A stretch of DNA of 64,000 nucleotides from Accumulibacter sp. (GCA_024235715.1 JACKLW010000013.1:1-64000); one strand, 5' to 3'; counted from the stretch's first letter, positions 1 through 9,078 are shown. Numbers and translations: made by a program. The notes: generated by a model from the letters alone, not told the origin.

Positions 1-251
1 TTCCAGACCCCTACCGCCGCGGTGACGAAGCGCATGCTGTAGCGCTTCGCCTGATCGAGGCGGCTCTTGATCCTTGGCTCAGGAAACTCTGTGGGCAGGC
101 TTGATGATCGGTCGTCGCTGAGTTCGCTTGGCAGTGCGTGAAAGGTATCACGCGCAATAGGGGTTACTGACGCTATCCTGCGAAGGTGTTCTGGCTCTGA
201 CAATCCCGAATGGTCAGACTCGCGCCCGCGCTTGTACATCCCGCGCTTCAT
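1..251 (-). CDS. N-terminal part of an unrecognised protein, cut by the window edge
   Basis: An open minus-strand frame starts at an ATG (complement of 249-251) and runs without a stop to the left edge, giving about 83 codons. The product begins MKRGMYKRGRESDHSG and is hydrophilic. It ends at the edge with KRYSMRFVTAAVGVW, which could be the start of a membrane segment. No good ribosome binding site is visible before the ATG. It is divergent from the Wza-like gene, so it could belong to the same polysaccharide locus, but I do not recognise the family. Composition and frame continuity look coding; the start and the function are uncertain. Confidence 0.45.
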   Translation of the reverse strand, partial: MKRGMYKRGRESDHSGLSEPEHLRRIASVTPIARDTFHALPSELSDDRSSSLPTEFPEPRIKSRLDQAKRYSMRFVTAAVGVW

Positions 252-435
252 GGCGGTTTTTGTCGAGTCGCGCAGGTGGAAAGTAGTGCCTGGTGGGGAG
301 GCAGTGGTGCTCACGCTGTTCACTTCGGTGACGGCGTTAAGCGCATTTTTCGGCACCTTCTTGCACGACGTGGGCTGCGTGGTGCCGTTGGCATAGCGCG
401 CCCGCAACAGTTGGCAAAAGAACGAGGAGTTGAGC
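252..435. promoter_or_regulatory. Divergent intergenic region upstream of the Wza-like gene
   Basis: This 184-base gap lies between the divergent left-edge gene and the polysaccharide export gene, so promoters for both should be here. A GAGGAG ribosome binding site at 424-429 sits 6 bases before the ATG at 436. A sigma-54-like string at about 350-366 has GG and GC elements one base too close together, and I do not call it. No clear sigma-70 promoter is visible. Confidence 0.35.
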
Positions 436-1635
436 ATGACGGTATTTCCAGCCCCGCCCGACGGCATCCGGCGTCTCTTGATAGGGCTCGCCGCGAGTAT
501 CCTAGCGGGCTGCAGCCTGGTGCCAGGCAACCAGAGCTACAGCAACCGTGACGAGTCGGCTGTCATGCTGCCGGTGCAGCAGGGCGAATTGCTGTCTCCG
601 GCCAACATCAAGATAAAGCCGATTACCGCCGAGCTGATCATCGACATGTTCAAGGCTGCCCGACCGCCGATCGGTGACGGCACCAGCGTCGCCACTGCAG
701 CCGGGAAGGATCGTCCGCGTCGTGGCAGCGGAGACGACAAGGCCCCACTCGAATACAAGCTCGGGCCAGGCGACATCATCTCGATCATCGTCTGGGATCA
801 CCCTGAGCTCACGATCCCGGCCGGTAGCTTTCGTACCGCCGAGCAGGCGGGCACCGTTGTCGCCGAGGACGGAACCATCTACTTTCCGTATGCCGGAGTG
901 GTCAAGGTGCAGGGCATGACCACCAGCGAGGTGCGCAAGTTGCTATCGACAAAGCTTGCCAAGTACATCGAACAGGTTCAGCTCGATGTGCGCATGGTCG
1001 CATTTCGCAGCCAGCAGGTCTACGTCGTCGGCGAGGTTGCGAAGCCTGGTATCCAGCAGGTGACCGATATCCCGATGACCGTTCTCGAGGCGGTCAATCG
1101 CGCCGGAGGTTTCACGCCCGAGGCCGATTACAGCCGCGTGCTGCTGACGCGTCGCGGCACGACCTACCTGGTCGATATCCAGGCCATGTATGACTACGGC
1201 AATACGACGCAGAATGCCCTGCTTGAAGACGGTGACATCGTCAACGTTGCGGATCGCAGCTTCAACAAGATCTTCGTGCTAGGTGAAGTCGTCCGGCCTG
1301 GTTCGCAAGTGATGAACAAGAAACGCTCTACGCTTGCCGAAGCACTCAGCGACGCCGGCTATGTCAGCCAGACGACCTCGGATCCGCGCTGGATCTACGT
1401 CATGCGAGGCAATACCGAGACGCCCGAGCTCTTTCATCTCGACGCCAGTCTGCCCGACGCGATGTTGCTCGCCGATCGTTTTCCCCTGCGACCGCGTGAC
1501 GTCATCTACGTTGACACTGCGGCAGTCGTTCGCTGGCAGCGGGTGATTTCCAATATCCTGCCGACGGCGACGATGCTTAACGTGACCAGCCAGACGCAGT
1601 ACCCGCTGTTCGGCGGAAAGCAGCCACCGTACTAG
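436..1635 (+). CDS. Wza-like polysaccharide export outer-membrane lipoprotein
   Basis: This is a polysaccharide biosynthesis/export (Poly_export, SLBB) protein of 399 residues, expected to form the outer-membrane channel for a capsule or exopolysaccharide. The N-terminus has a lipoprotein signal with the lipobox LAGC. A Poly_export segment begins near residue 106 (YKLGPGDIISI). Two SLBB-type segments follow, near residues 194 (VYVVGEVAKPG) and 278 (IFVLGEVVRPG). I chose the ATG at 436 because GAGGAG lies 6 bases upstream; a TTG at 430 is the alternative. The Wzc-like kinase gene follows after 128 bases and is the natural partner. The family is clear; which polymer is exported cannot be told from this window. 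Confidence 0.93.
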   Translation: MTVFPAPPDGIRRLLIGLAASILAGCSLVPGNQSYSNRDESAVMLPVQQGELLSPANIKIKPITAELIIDMFKAARPPIGDGTSVATAAGKDRPRRGSGDDKAPLEYKLGPGDIISIIVWDHPELTIPAGSFRTAEQAGTVVAEDGTIYFPYAGVVKVQGMTTSEVRKLLSTKLAKYIEQVQLDVRMVAFRSQQVYVVGEVAKPGIQQVTDIPMTVLEAVNRAGGFTPEADYSRVLLTRRGTTYLVDIQAMYDYGNTTQNALLEDGDIVNVADRSFNKIFVLGEVVRPGSQVMNKKRSTLAEALSDAGYVSQTTSDPRWIYVMRGNTETPELFHLDASLPDAMLLADRFPLRPRDVIYVDTAAVVRWQRVISNILPTATMLNVTSQTQYPLFGGKQPPY

Positions 1636-1675
1636 AATTACAAGCCCGGGCGAAGACGCTTTCGCCCGGTGGCTG
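1621..1675 (+). promoter_or_regulatory. Two overlapping hairpins between the Wza- and Wzc-like genes
   Basis: A perfect 9-bp stem pairs 1646-1654 with 1661-1669 around a 6-base loop. A second perfect 9-bp stem pairs 1621-1629, which includes the last Wza codons, with 1667-1675. The two share bases 1667-1669, so only one can form fully at a time. Neither is followed by a T-tract, so this is not a plain intrinsic terminator. It may set the ratio of the two products by attenuation or RNA processing. Confidence 0.35.
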
Positions 1676-1763
1676 TTCCCCAACTCCTGCCTGCCCGGTA
1701 ACTGCGTGACAAGCTTGGCGGTCGCCCGGTCGGACGACTGGCAACGGCAACGACGGAAGATAC

Positions 1764-4028
1764 ATGGATAACAATCAGTCAAATAGCTCATTCAGCGCCT
1801 CGGGCGTTGCCAACAGGCCGGGGGGACAGCAGATGCAGCCGCTGTCGGCGCAAAGGGAGTCCCCGGAAGACGAAGAAGAAGGGTTGGCGCTTGGTGAAAT
1901 TGTCGCCGTACTCATGGACTACCGGTGGTTGATTGCCGCGGTGAGCCTGTTTGCCCTTCTTCTGGGCCTCGCCTGGGTGTTTATCGCTACACCGGTCTAC
2001 CGGGCTGACGGGCTGTTACAGGTTGAGGAAAAGAGTTCGGGTATTGGTGCGCTGAAAGACCTGGCGCCGCTGCTCGGCGATGAGACGACCGCCTCCGCCG
2101 AGCTCGAAATCCTCAGCTCGCGAATGATCCTTGGGCGGGTGATCGAGAAACTCAAGCTGGATATTGTTGCCGTTCCCCGGACGCTGCCGTTGATTGGCCG
2201 CGCAGTTGCCCGGCGCTACGATGGTGAAGGGCCGAATTCGCCGTTGCTGGGTTTGTCGAGCTTCGCCTGGGGGGGGGAGCGGATACAGGTTGATTCGCTT
2301 CAGGTTCCGGAAGTCGCGCTTGACACGGACCTCATCCTGATTGCTGGTGAAAACGGTGCTTTCGAACTTTTCGACGGGGACGATCAGAGCGTTCTCAAGG
2401 GCAAAGCGGGCGAACGGGTCAGTGGTCGGGGGTACTCGCTTTTTGTCGCGCAGATCGTGGCGCGACCGGGAACGCAGTTTCGCCTGAGCAAGCTCTCTGC
2501 CGAAATGGCGGTTGATGAACTGCGCAAGAATTACTCGGTCAAGGAGCGCGGCAAGAAAACGAGCATCATCGAAGTCAGCCTGCTGGGACCCGTGCCAGCC
2601 GAGATCGCCGTGGTCCTTGACGATATCATGAATACCTACGTCCGCCAGAACGTCGAACGGCGTTCGGCGGAAGCCGAGAAGACACTGAAGTTTCTCGAAA
2701 CCCAATTGCCCGTGCTCAAGACCCAGGTTGACAGTGCCGAGGCGGCGTACAACAACTACCGCCAGAGCCGCGGTTCGCTCGACCTTAGTCTCGAAACGCA
2801 GGGAGTCCTGAAGTCGCTGGTCGAAGTCGAGAACGCCGTCGTATTGCTCAAGCAGGAGCGTGATGAACTGCGCCAGAACTTCACCGCGGAGCATCCCAGA
2901 ATACAGGCGGTGGACAACAAGCTGAAGCGCCTGGCGGAGCGTCGCAAGGAATTTGAAGCAGACGTTTCCGCCTTGCCCGATACCCAGCAGACTGTCCTGC
3001 GCCTGGCTCGTGACGTGGAGGTCTCGAACCGACTCTACACCGAGTTGCTCAATACCGCCCAGCAATTGCGGGTTTCCAAGGCGGGAACGGTTGGCGACGT
3101 ACGCGTCATAGACTCTGCGGCCGTTGCGCGCGAACCGGTCGGTGCCAAGCCGGTGGTGATCCTGAGCATTGCCCTGCTGCTTGGCTTGCTGCTGAGCATG
3201 GTCGTGATCTGGTTGCTGCGTTCGTTGCGAATCGTCGTGGAAGACCCGGAGATCATAGAATCGCAGCTTGGCCTGCCGGTTTACGCGACGATTCCGCACA
3301 GCAAGGACGAACTCGAGCTGCAGCGAACGGTACGATCGACGGGCAGGGCGCTGCTGGCGGTCGACTTTCCTGAAGACGACGCGGTCGAGAGTCTGCGCGG
3401 CCTGCGAACGACGCTGCATTTTGCGCTGCTCGACGCGCAACGCAACTCGCTGCTGATCACCGGATCGAGTCCGGGCCTTGGCAAGAGTTTCGTTGCCGAA
3501 AACCTTTGCGTCGTCCTGGCCCAGGTGGGCAAGCGAATGGTGGTCGTCGATGCCGACCTGCGCAGGGGCCATCTGCACAAGGCATTCGGACTCGAGCGTG
3601 CCGTCGGTGTTTCCGAGTACGTTGCCGGACAGGCGTCGCTGGAAGCGATCCTGAAGACGACGTTCGTACCCAATCTGTATGTTGTCAGCACCGGCCAGAT
3701 CCCGCCCAATCCGTCGGAATTGCTGATGCATAAGGCCTTTGGCCAACTGCTGGCCGAACTCGGTGCCAGTTTCGATACCGTGATCGTCGACGCGCCGCCG
3801 GTACTCGCGGTATCCGACGCGGCGATCATTGGCCGTCACGTTGGCGCAACGCTGATGGTCGCCAGGTCGGGAAAACATCCGATCCGCGAGCTGGAGCAGG
3901 CGGTCAAGCGCCTCCATCAGGCCGGCGTCGAGGTCAAGGGCTTCGTGTTCAACGACCTCAACGTCAACCGCCAGCGTTACCGTTACGGTTACAAGGGCTA
4001 CGTATACCGTTACTCGTACAAGGGTTAG
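1764..4028 (+). CDS. Wzc-like polysaccharide co-polymerase with BY-type tyrosine autokinase
   Basis: This 754-residue protein is a PCP-2a type chain-length regulator fused to a bacterial tyrosine kinase. A Wzz domain begins near residue 50, with a first membrane helix (YRWLIAAVSLFALLLGLAWVF). A long periplasmic coiled-coil region follows, and a second helix lies near residues 465-485. The cytoplasmic kinase has a Walker A motif near residue 566 (GSSPGLGKS), Walker A' near 593 (VVVDADLRRG) and Walker B near 674 (VIVDAPP). The last 18 residues carry a dense tyrosine cluster (RYRYGYKGYVYRYSYKG), the usual autophosphorylation tail. The ATG at 1764 follows a GGAAGA site. It works with the upstream Wza-like channel. 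Its stop overlaps the stop of the convergent rlmB by three to four bases. Confidence 0.93.
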   Translation: MDNNQSNSSFSASGVANRPGGQQMQPLSAQRESPEDEEEGLALGEIVAVLMDYRWLIAAVSLFALLLGLAWVFIATPVYRADGLLQVEEKSSGIGALKDLAPLLGDETTASAELEILSSRMILGRVIEKLKLDIVAVPRTLPLIGRAVARRYDGEGPNSPLLGLSSFAWGGERIQVDSLQVPEVALDTDLILIAGENGAFELFDGDDQSVLKGKAGERVSGRGYSLFVAQIVARPGTQFRLSKLSAEMAVDELRKNYSVKERGKKTSIIEVSLLGPVPAEIAVVLDDIMNTYVRQNVERRSAEAEKTLKFLETQLPVLKTQVDSAEAAYNNYRQSRGSLDLSLETQGVLKSLVEVENAVVLLKQERDELRQNFTAEHPRIQAVDNKLKRLAERRKEFEADVSALPDTQQTVLRLARDVEVSNRLYTELLNTAQQLRVSKAGTVGDVRVIDSAAVAREPVGAKPVVILSIALLLGLLLSMVVIWLLRSLRIVVEDPEIIESQLGLPVYATIPHSKDELELQRTVRSTGRALLAVDFPEDDAVESLRGLRTTLHFALLDAQRNSLLITGSSPGLGKSFVAENLCVVLAQVGKRMVVVDADLRRGHLHKAFGLERAVGVSEYVAGQASLEAILKTTFVPNLYVVSTGQIPPNPSELLMHKAFGQLLAELGASFDTVIVDAPPVLAVSDAAIIGRHVGATLMVARSGKHPIRELEQAVKRLHQAGVEVKGFVFNDLNVNRQRYRYGYKGYVYRYSYKG

Positions 4029-4780
4029 GCGTCGTTGCGCTCGGTGCGTCGGCGACGCTGTGCCTCGTACAGGCACACGCCGGTGGCGACGGAGACATTC
4101 AGGCTGGCGACAGAACCAAGCATCGGGATGTTCACCAGTTGGTCACAGGTCTCGCGTGTCAGGCGGCGTAGACCGTCGCCCTCGGCGCCGAGTACCCAGG
4201 CGCAGGCGGTCGGCCATTGCGCAGCGTAGAGATCCTCGTTCGCGTCGGCATCGGTGCCAACGATCCAGATTTCGCGCTCCTTCAATTCTCGCAGGGTGCG
4301 CGCGAGATTGGTTACGGTGACGTAGGGTACCGTTTCGGCAGCGCCGCTAGCCACTTTGACGGCCGTCTGCGTCAGGCCGACGGCGCGATCCTTCGGCGCG
4401 ATGACGGCGTGTGCGCCGACCGCGTCGGCCACGCGCAGGCAGGCGCCGAGATTGTGCGGATCCTGGATGCCGTCGAGCACCAGCAGGAAAGCCGGTTCGT
4501 CAAGGGTATCGAGCACGTCGTCCAGCGTGACGTGACGCTGTGTTGCGTCGACCGTGGCAATCACTCCCTGGTGCCTGGCTCCCGGTGCCATCGCTTGCAG
4601 ACGCGGACTGTCCACGGGGAGCACGCGCACCGCGGCGAACTCGGCGTGACGAACCAGGTCGCGCAGGCGGGCGTCATGGCGGCCCGCGTCGACATAGATT
4701 TCCCGTATCGCGCCGGGATCGTGCCGCAGTTTGGCGAGGGTCGAATGGAAGCCGAAGATCAGGCGAGAGTTCTGGGACAT
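4025..4780 (-). CDS. rlmB: 23S rRNA (guanosine-2'-O-)-methyltransferase RlmB
   Basis: This SpoU/TrmH-family enzyme of 251 residues methylates the 2'-O of a conserved guanosine in 23S rRNA using S-adenosylmethionine. The N-terminal substrate-binding part starts SQNSRLIFGFHSTLAKL. The SpoU knotted core shows LVLDGIQDPHNLGACLR, then WVLGAEGDGLRRL and the C-terminal IPMLGSVASLNVSVATG, the three family signatures. I chose the ATG at 4780; an in-frame GTG at 4792 would add four residues. It is a housekeeping gene, convergent with the Wzc-like gene and not obviously linked to the sulfur operon upstream. Confidence 0.93.
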   Translation of the reverse strand: MSQNSRLIFGFHSTLAKLRHDPGAIREIYVDAGRHDARLRDLVRHAEFAAVRVLPVDSPRLQAMAPGARHQGVIATVDATQRHVTLDDVLDTLDEPAFLLVLDGIQDPHNLGACLRVADAVGAHAVIAPKDRAVGLTQTAVKVASGAAETVPYVTVTNLARTLRELKEREIWIVGTDADANEDLYAAQWPTACAWVLGAEGDGLRRLTRETCDQLVNIPMLGSVASLNVSVATGVCLYEAQRRRRTERNDA

Positions 4781-4867
4781 GGGCACGAGCACCGCTGGAG
4801 AGAGGGCGCGATTCTAACAGCTTGCCGCCTTTCTGTCGGATTGCTGGCCGGCACTGGCCGGCATTGG

Positions 4868-5953
4868 TCAGTTCGCCTGCCGCTCGACGGCGATCGCTTC
4901 CAGGGTGCGCGAACGCCAGTCGAGCACCGCGGTGCGTGTCGTCATCTGCGCGGCCAGCCGGGGAAACTCGCTGCGAATGACATCCGCGGCAAAACGCGAC
5001 AGAAAGCGCGATTTGAGCTCGGCACGGGCGCGGTCGACACCGATTTCGTCGTAGGGGACCGAGGCCAGGAGCAGAAAGCCATCATCCGGAATGCGCCGGG
5101 CGCGCATGTTGCCCTCGATGATGCCTGCCGCCTTGCGCAGGGGAACGTCGAGGTTGGGGCTGTAAGGGCCTATGATCAACGCCACGTTGGGCGTATGCAG
5201 GAAGTCGAACCCTCGACCGAGGCAGATCATCCACTCGCGGTGCTCGATATCCAGCAGGCGCTCGCGACTGCGAATCTGCGAGCGCACGGTCTCGATATGT
5301 TCGAGATTGCCGTGCAGCAGTGGTAGCAGGTCGGCGCGCATCTGTGCCGGCATGTCCGGCAGAAGGGCGGCGAGGCGCAGTTCGAGCGTCGCCCGGTCGG
5401 CTGCGTCCAAGGTCGCCAGATGCAACTTGTCGCCTGCCGTGCCATGGATGACCAGTGCGTCCTCGTCGGTTTCGAAACCACAGACGAGAGGATAGACGGT
5501 CGCGTGAGCGCTGCCGAAAATGTGCTCGATCTGGCGGCGTATTTCGTAGGTATGCGCGATCGCTGCCGCGGTGTCATACTGGAAGCCGGCGCAGCCTCGC
5601 CGCGGGTCACCCTGCGAGTAGTGGTAGGTGACCAGGAACAGCACGTGCCGTCCGGCGCCGACGACGCGCTGCACATGGTGCGCGAGCACTTCTCCAAGGT
5701 GTGGCCAGCCAAGGTCGAAAATGCCGCCGAGGTTGCGAAAGGGCATCAGCAGGCCGACGGGCGTGTTGGTCGCCACCGGGATGTTGATCCGGCCGTCCAT
5801 GCACTTGAGGACGGCGATCGCCGTCGGGTGCTCGGCAAGATAGCGTTCGCGCGCCAGCCAGGCCTCGGGGCTGCGAAAGATGATGCTATGGCGATCGGCC
5901 AGACCGAACAGCCAGTCGATCCGTTCGGCGATTGGCTTCCCGTGAATGTCCAT
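4868..5953 (-). CDS. Carbonic anhydrase-like zinc protein at the end of the cys operon
   Basis: The 361-residue product has a putative zinc site of carbonic anhydrase type: C51 in KCMDGRIN, then H111 and C121 in THYSQGDPRRGCAG-like context (Y-H-Y-S-Q-G-D-P-R-R-G-C). The C-D-x-R dyad and the following His and Cys recall beta-class and carboxysomal (CsoSCA-like) enzymes, although no other carboxysome gene is visible. The ATG at 5951-5953 follows a GGAGG about 11 bases upstream. The gene lies 139 bases downstream of cysN on the same strand and may be the last gene of the operon. A short GCCGGC inverted repeat lies just beyond its stop (4847-4862). The zinc-site reading is mine; the enzymatic activity is inferred. 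Confidence 0.6.
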   Translation of the reverse strand: MDIHGKPIAERIDWLFGLADRHSIIFRSPEAWLARERYLAEHPTAIAVLKCMDGRINIPVATNTPVGLLMPFRNLGGIFDLGWPHLGEVLAHHVQRVVGAGRHVLFLVTYHYSQGDPRRGCAGFQYDTAAAIAHTYEIRRQIEHIFGSAHATVYPLVCGFETDEDALVIHGTAGDKLHLATLDAADRATLELRLAALLPDMPAQMRADLLPLLHGNLEHIETVRSQIRSRERLLDIEHREWMICLGRGFDFLHTPNVALIIGPYSPNLDVPLRKAAGIIEGNMRARRIPDDGFLLLASVPYDEIGVDRARAELKSRFLSRFAADVIRSEFPRLAAQMTTRTAVLDWRSRTLEAIAVERQAN

Positions 5954-6092
5954 GGCGACACCAGCCTCCAGATTGACGACGCGGTCGTGCGCCGACCGGA
6001 CGTTTCAGTACGCGCACTGCGGGCGAATCAGCAGGAGTATCGTTGCCGTCGGCGCTCAGCTCAAACTGCGTCCTCTTCGGCAATCATCGAGC

Positions 6093-7391
6093 TCAGACGA
6101 TCATGCCGGCGCCGACGGTGTTGTTCGACGACTCGTCGATGACAATGAAGGCGCCGGTTCCGCGACTTTCCGCATAGGGGTCGGCGAAGATCGGCTGCGC
6201 CAGCTTGAAACGCACGCGGGCGATGTCGTTCATCACCAGTCGCTCAGTTGCCTGCTGTTCCATGCTGTTGATGTCCATCCTGAAGTCGATGCCGGCGAGC
6301 ATCGCCTTGCTGTCACGCGTGGTGTGACGAATGAGATACTTGCGGCGCGGGTCGAGCGGTGCCTCGGCGAGCCAGCAGAGCATGGCGTCGATCTGCTTGC
6401 CGACGTTCGGCAGTTCGCCGGTCTTGACGATCATGTCGCCGCGCGAGATGTCGATCTCGTCTTCGAGCAGGATGGTGACCGACTGTTCGGCGACGGCGCG
6501 CGGCAGCGATTCGGCGAGAACCTGGATGTCCCTGACCCGCGTTTCCAGCCCGGAGGGCAGCACGGTCACTGCGTCGCCGATGGCCAGTTCTCCGGACTCG
6601 ACGCGCCCCATGAAGCCGCGATAATCGTGCAGTTCAGGGTTGGCCGAGTCCTGCGGGCGGCAGACGTACTGCACCGGGAAGCGGAACTTCTCGGTATGGG
6701 CGCTGTGGAGTGCCGGCGCCGTTTCGAGGATCTCGACCAGGCTTGGCCCCTCGTACCAGTCCAGCCGTTCGCCGCGTTCGACGATCATGTCGCCGTGCAG
6801 CGCCGACATCGGCATGAATCGAACGTCCTTGATCCCCAGTTTTCCGGCAAAGGCCAGATAGTCGGCCTTGATGCGGGCGAAGACTTCCGGCGAGTAGTCG
6901 ACCAGGTCCATCTTGTTTACCGCGACGACGACGTGCGGGATGCCGAGCAAATGTGCAATATAGGAGTGGCGGCGGGTTTGCGCCAGCACGCCTTTGCGAG
7001 CATCGATCAGGATAATCGCCAGATCGGCCGTCGATGCGGCGGTGACCATGTTGCGCGTGTACTGCTCGTGGCCCGGCGCGTCGGCGATTATGTACTTGCG
7101 TGTACCGGTGGTGAAGTAGCGATAGGCGACGTCGATGGTGATGCCCTGTTCGCGCTCGGCCTGCAGGCCGTCGGTGAGCAGCGACAGGTCGACGACGTCC
7201 AGACCGCGTTTTTCGGAGGTGCGCTGGATGGCATGCAGGGTGTCGGCGAGAATCGTCTTGCTGTCGTACAGCAGGCGGCCGATCAGCGTACTCTTGCCGT
7301 CGTCGACACTGCCGCAGGTCAGAAAGCGCAGCAGGCCGTTGTCCGGGAGAGCTTCCAGGCGGAGGTGATCAATCGGTTCTATTGCGGACAT
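6093..7391 (-). CDS. cysN: Sulfate adenylyltransferase subunit 1 (GTPase) CysN
   Basis: This is the 432-residue GTPase subunit of ATP sulfurylase, which couples GTP hydrolysis to adenylyl-sulfate synthesis with CysD. It has the elongation-factor-like G motifs: GSVDDGKST near residue 27, DAPGHEQYTRN near 104 and NKMDL near 160. The beta-barrel domains follow, and there is no fused CysC (APS kinase) domain. The ATG overlaps the cysD stop by one base (TGATG on the minus strand), so the two subunits are translationally coupled. Confidence 0.96.
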   Translation of the reverse strand: MSAIEPIDHLRLEALPDNGLLRFLTCGSVDDGKSTLIGRLLYDSKTILADTLHAIQRTSEKRGLDVVDLSLLTDGLQAEREQGITIDVAYRYFTTGTRKYIIADAPGHEQYTRNMVTAASTADLAIILIDARKGVLAQTRRHSYIAHLLGIPHVVVAVNKMDLVDYSPEVFARIKADYLAFAGKLGIKDVRFMPMSALHGDMIVERGERLDWYEGPSLVEILETAPALHSAHTEKFRFPVQYVCRPQDSANPELHDYRGFMGRVESGELAIGDAVTVLPSGLETRVRDIQVLAESLPRAVAEQSVTILLEDEIDISRGDMIVKTGELPNVGKQIDAMLCWLAEAPLDPRRKYLIRHTTRDSKAMLAGIDFRMDINSMEQQATERLVMNDIARVRFKLAQPIFADPYAESRGTGAFIVIDESSNNTVGAGMIV

Positions 7392-8311
7392 CAGAAATAG
7401 CCTTCCTTCTTGCGTTGTTCCATCGATGCGTCCGAGGTCTGGTCATCGAGGCGGGTGGCGCCACGCTCGGTGATCGTCGTGATCGCCGTTTCGGCGATGA
7501 TCCTGGCGACGCTGTCGGCGTCGGACTCGACCGGCGCGGTACAGGTGATGTCGCCGACGGTCCGAAAACGGACCATCATCTCCTCGACCACGTCGCCAGG
7601 CTTTATCGGTGTCACCGCGGTGACCGGCAGCAGGCCGCCGCTGCGGCGGACGATCGGGCGGCGGTGCGCAAAGTAGATCGACGGCAAGGCCAGATTCTCG
7701 CGCTCGATGTACTGCCAGACGTCGATTTCGGTCCAGTTCGAGATCGGAAAGACGCGGATGTTTTCGCCCTTGAAGCTGCGTGCGTTGTACAGATCCCAGA
7801 GCTCGGGGCGCTGATTCTTTGGATCCCACTGGCCGAATTCGTCACGGAAGGAAAAGATGCGTTCCTTGGCCCGCGCCTTCTCCTCGTCACGGCGCGCGCC
7901 GCCGATACAGGCGTCGAAACCGAATTCCTCGATCGCTTCGAGCAGGGTCACCGACTGGTGCTTGTTGCGCGGTTCGTCGGCCGACTTGAGAACCACCGTG
8001 CCGCGCGCCATCGAGTCTTCGAGCGAGCGGACGATCAGTCGCTCGCCGAGTTCGGCGGCCCGCTGGTCACGAAAGTCGATGACTTCCTGGTAGTTGTGGC
8101 CGGTGTCGATGTGCATCAGGGGGAACGGGAACCGCCCCGGGCGGAAGGCCTTCTCGGCGATGCGCAGCATGCAGATCGAGTCCTTGCCGCCGGAGAACAG
8201 CAGGACGGGATTGCTGCACTGGCCGGCAACCTCGCGCATGATGTGGATGGCCTCGGACTCAAGCCAGTCGAGGTGGGAAAGGGTAACGCTGGCGAGTGTT
8301 GCAGTACTCAT
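7391..8311 (-). CDS. cysD: Sulfate adenylyltransferase subunit 2 CysD
   Basis: This 306-residue catalytic subunit of ATP sulfurylase forms adenylyl sulfate from ATP and sulfate. The PP-loop motif SGGKDS lies near residue 40, followed by the family segments FPLMHIDTGHNY and GGARRDEEKARAKERIFSFRD. It is coupled to cysN downstream and lies 35 bases after cysH. Length and motifs are complete. Confidence 0.97.
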   Translation of the reverse strand: MSTATLASVTLSHLDWLESEAIHIMREVAGQCSNPVLLFSGGKDSICMLRIAEKAFRPGRFPFPLMHIDTGHNYQEVIDFRDQRAAELGERLIVRSLEDSMARGTVVLKSADEPRNKHQSVTLLEAIEEFGFDACIGGARRDEEKARAKERIFSFRDEFGQWDPKNQRPELWDLYNARSFKGENIRVFPISNWTEIDVWQYIERENLALPSIYFAHRRPIVRRSGGLLPVTAVTPIKPGDVVEEMMVRFRTVGDITCTAPVESDADSVARIIAETAITTITERGATRLDDQTSDASMEQRKKEGYF

Positions 8312-8346
8312 GATTTACCTGTGATTCTGAGATTCATCGTCGGGTT

Positions 8347-9078
8347 TCAGGGGCGCTTGACGTGCAAGCCGCATTCTTTGGATTCTGGATTCTCCCACCA
8401 CCAGCGGCCGGCGCGGACGTCTTCTCCCGGCGTGATCGCCCGGGTGCACGGCGCGCAGCCGATGCTCGGGTAGAACTTGTCGTGCAGGGTGTTGTACGGC
8501 ACCTGATTCTGCTTGATGTAGGCCCAGACCTCGCGTTCGCTCCAATCGGCGAGCGGGTTGAATTTCTCCAGCCCGGCATCGCCACTGCCCGCGTCGAAGC
8601 TGCGGATCGGCAGACCATCGCGAGTCGCCGATTGCTGTGCGCGCATGCCGGTGATCCAGGCCTTGCGGCCGGCAAGGGCGCGTTGCAGCGGTTCGACCTT
8701 GCGGAAGTGGCAGCAGCCCTTGCGCAACTCGACCGAATCGTAGAAAGCGTTGATGCCGTGTTCACCAGTCCAGGCCTCGGCCAGGTCGTGGCGCGGATAG
8801 TACAGCCGCAGGGCCAGCCCGTAATGGCTCTTCACCTTGCCGAGCAGCTCGTAGGTCTCGGCTGGCAGGCGACCGGTGTCGAGCGAGAATATTTCGATGG
8901 CCAGCCGGTCGCGGACGATCAGATCGGTGAGCACCATGTCCTCGGCGCCGAGACTGCTGGCGAAGGCCGCCGGCGAGAAATCGTCGGCGATTTCGCGCAG
9001 CAGGGAGCGCGCGGCGGTGACCTTGCCGGCAACCGCGTCGAGCAGGGCCGCGTCTTCGAGATTGAGGTGGGCGTTCAT
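8347..9078 (-). CDS. cysH: Adenylyl-sulfate (APS/PAPS) reductase CysH
   Basis: This 243-residue reductase converts APS (or PAPS) to sulfite. The PP-loop-like segment ASSLGAEDMVL lies near residue 40 and FSLDTGRLPAETY near 64. Two cysteine pairs (KGCCHFRK near residue 120 and GCAPCTR near 208) are the ligands of a [4Fe-4S] cluster, which marks the APS-reducing type. The C-terminal ECGLH motif holds the catalytic cysteine. The absence of a CysC kinase in this operon fits direct APS reduction. Its ATG overlaps the stop of the DUF934 gene by four bases. Confidence 0.95.
   Translation of the reverse strand: MNAHLNLEDAALLDAVAGKVTAARSLLREIADDFSPAAFASSLGAEDMVLTDLIVRDRLAIEIFSLDTGRLPAETYELLGKVKSHYGLALRLYYPRHDLAEAWTGEHGINAFYDSVELRKGCCHFRKVEPLQRALAGRKAWITGMRAQQSATRDGLPIRSFDAGSGDAGLEKFNPLADWSEREVWAYIKQNQVPYNTLHDKFYPSIGCAPCTRAITPGEDVRAGRWWWENPESKECGLHVKRP

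Noticed and set aside
350..366. Sigma-54-like promoter (CGGCAC...TTGCA)
   Set aside because: The GG and GC elements are one base too close; that spacing is critical for sigma-54 recognition.
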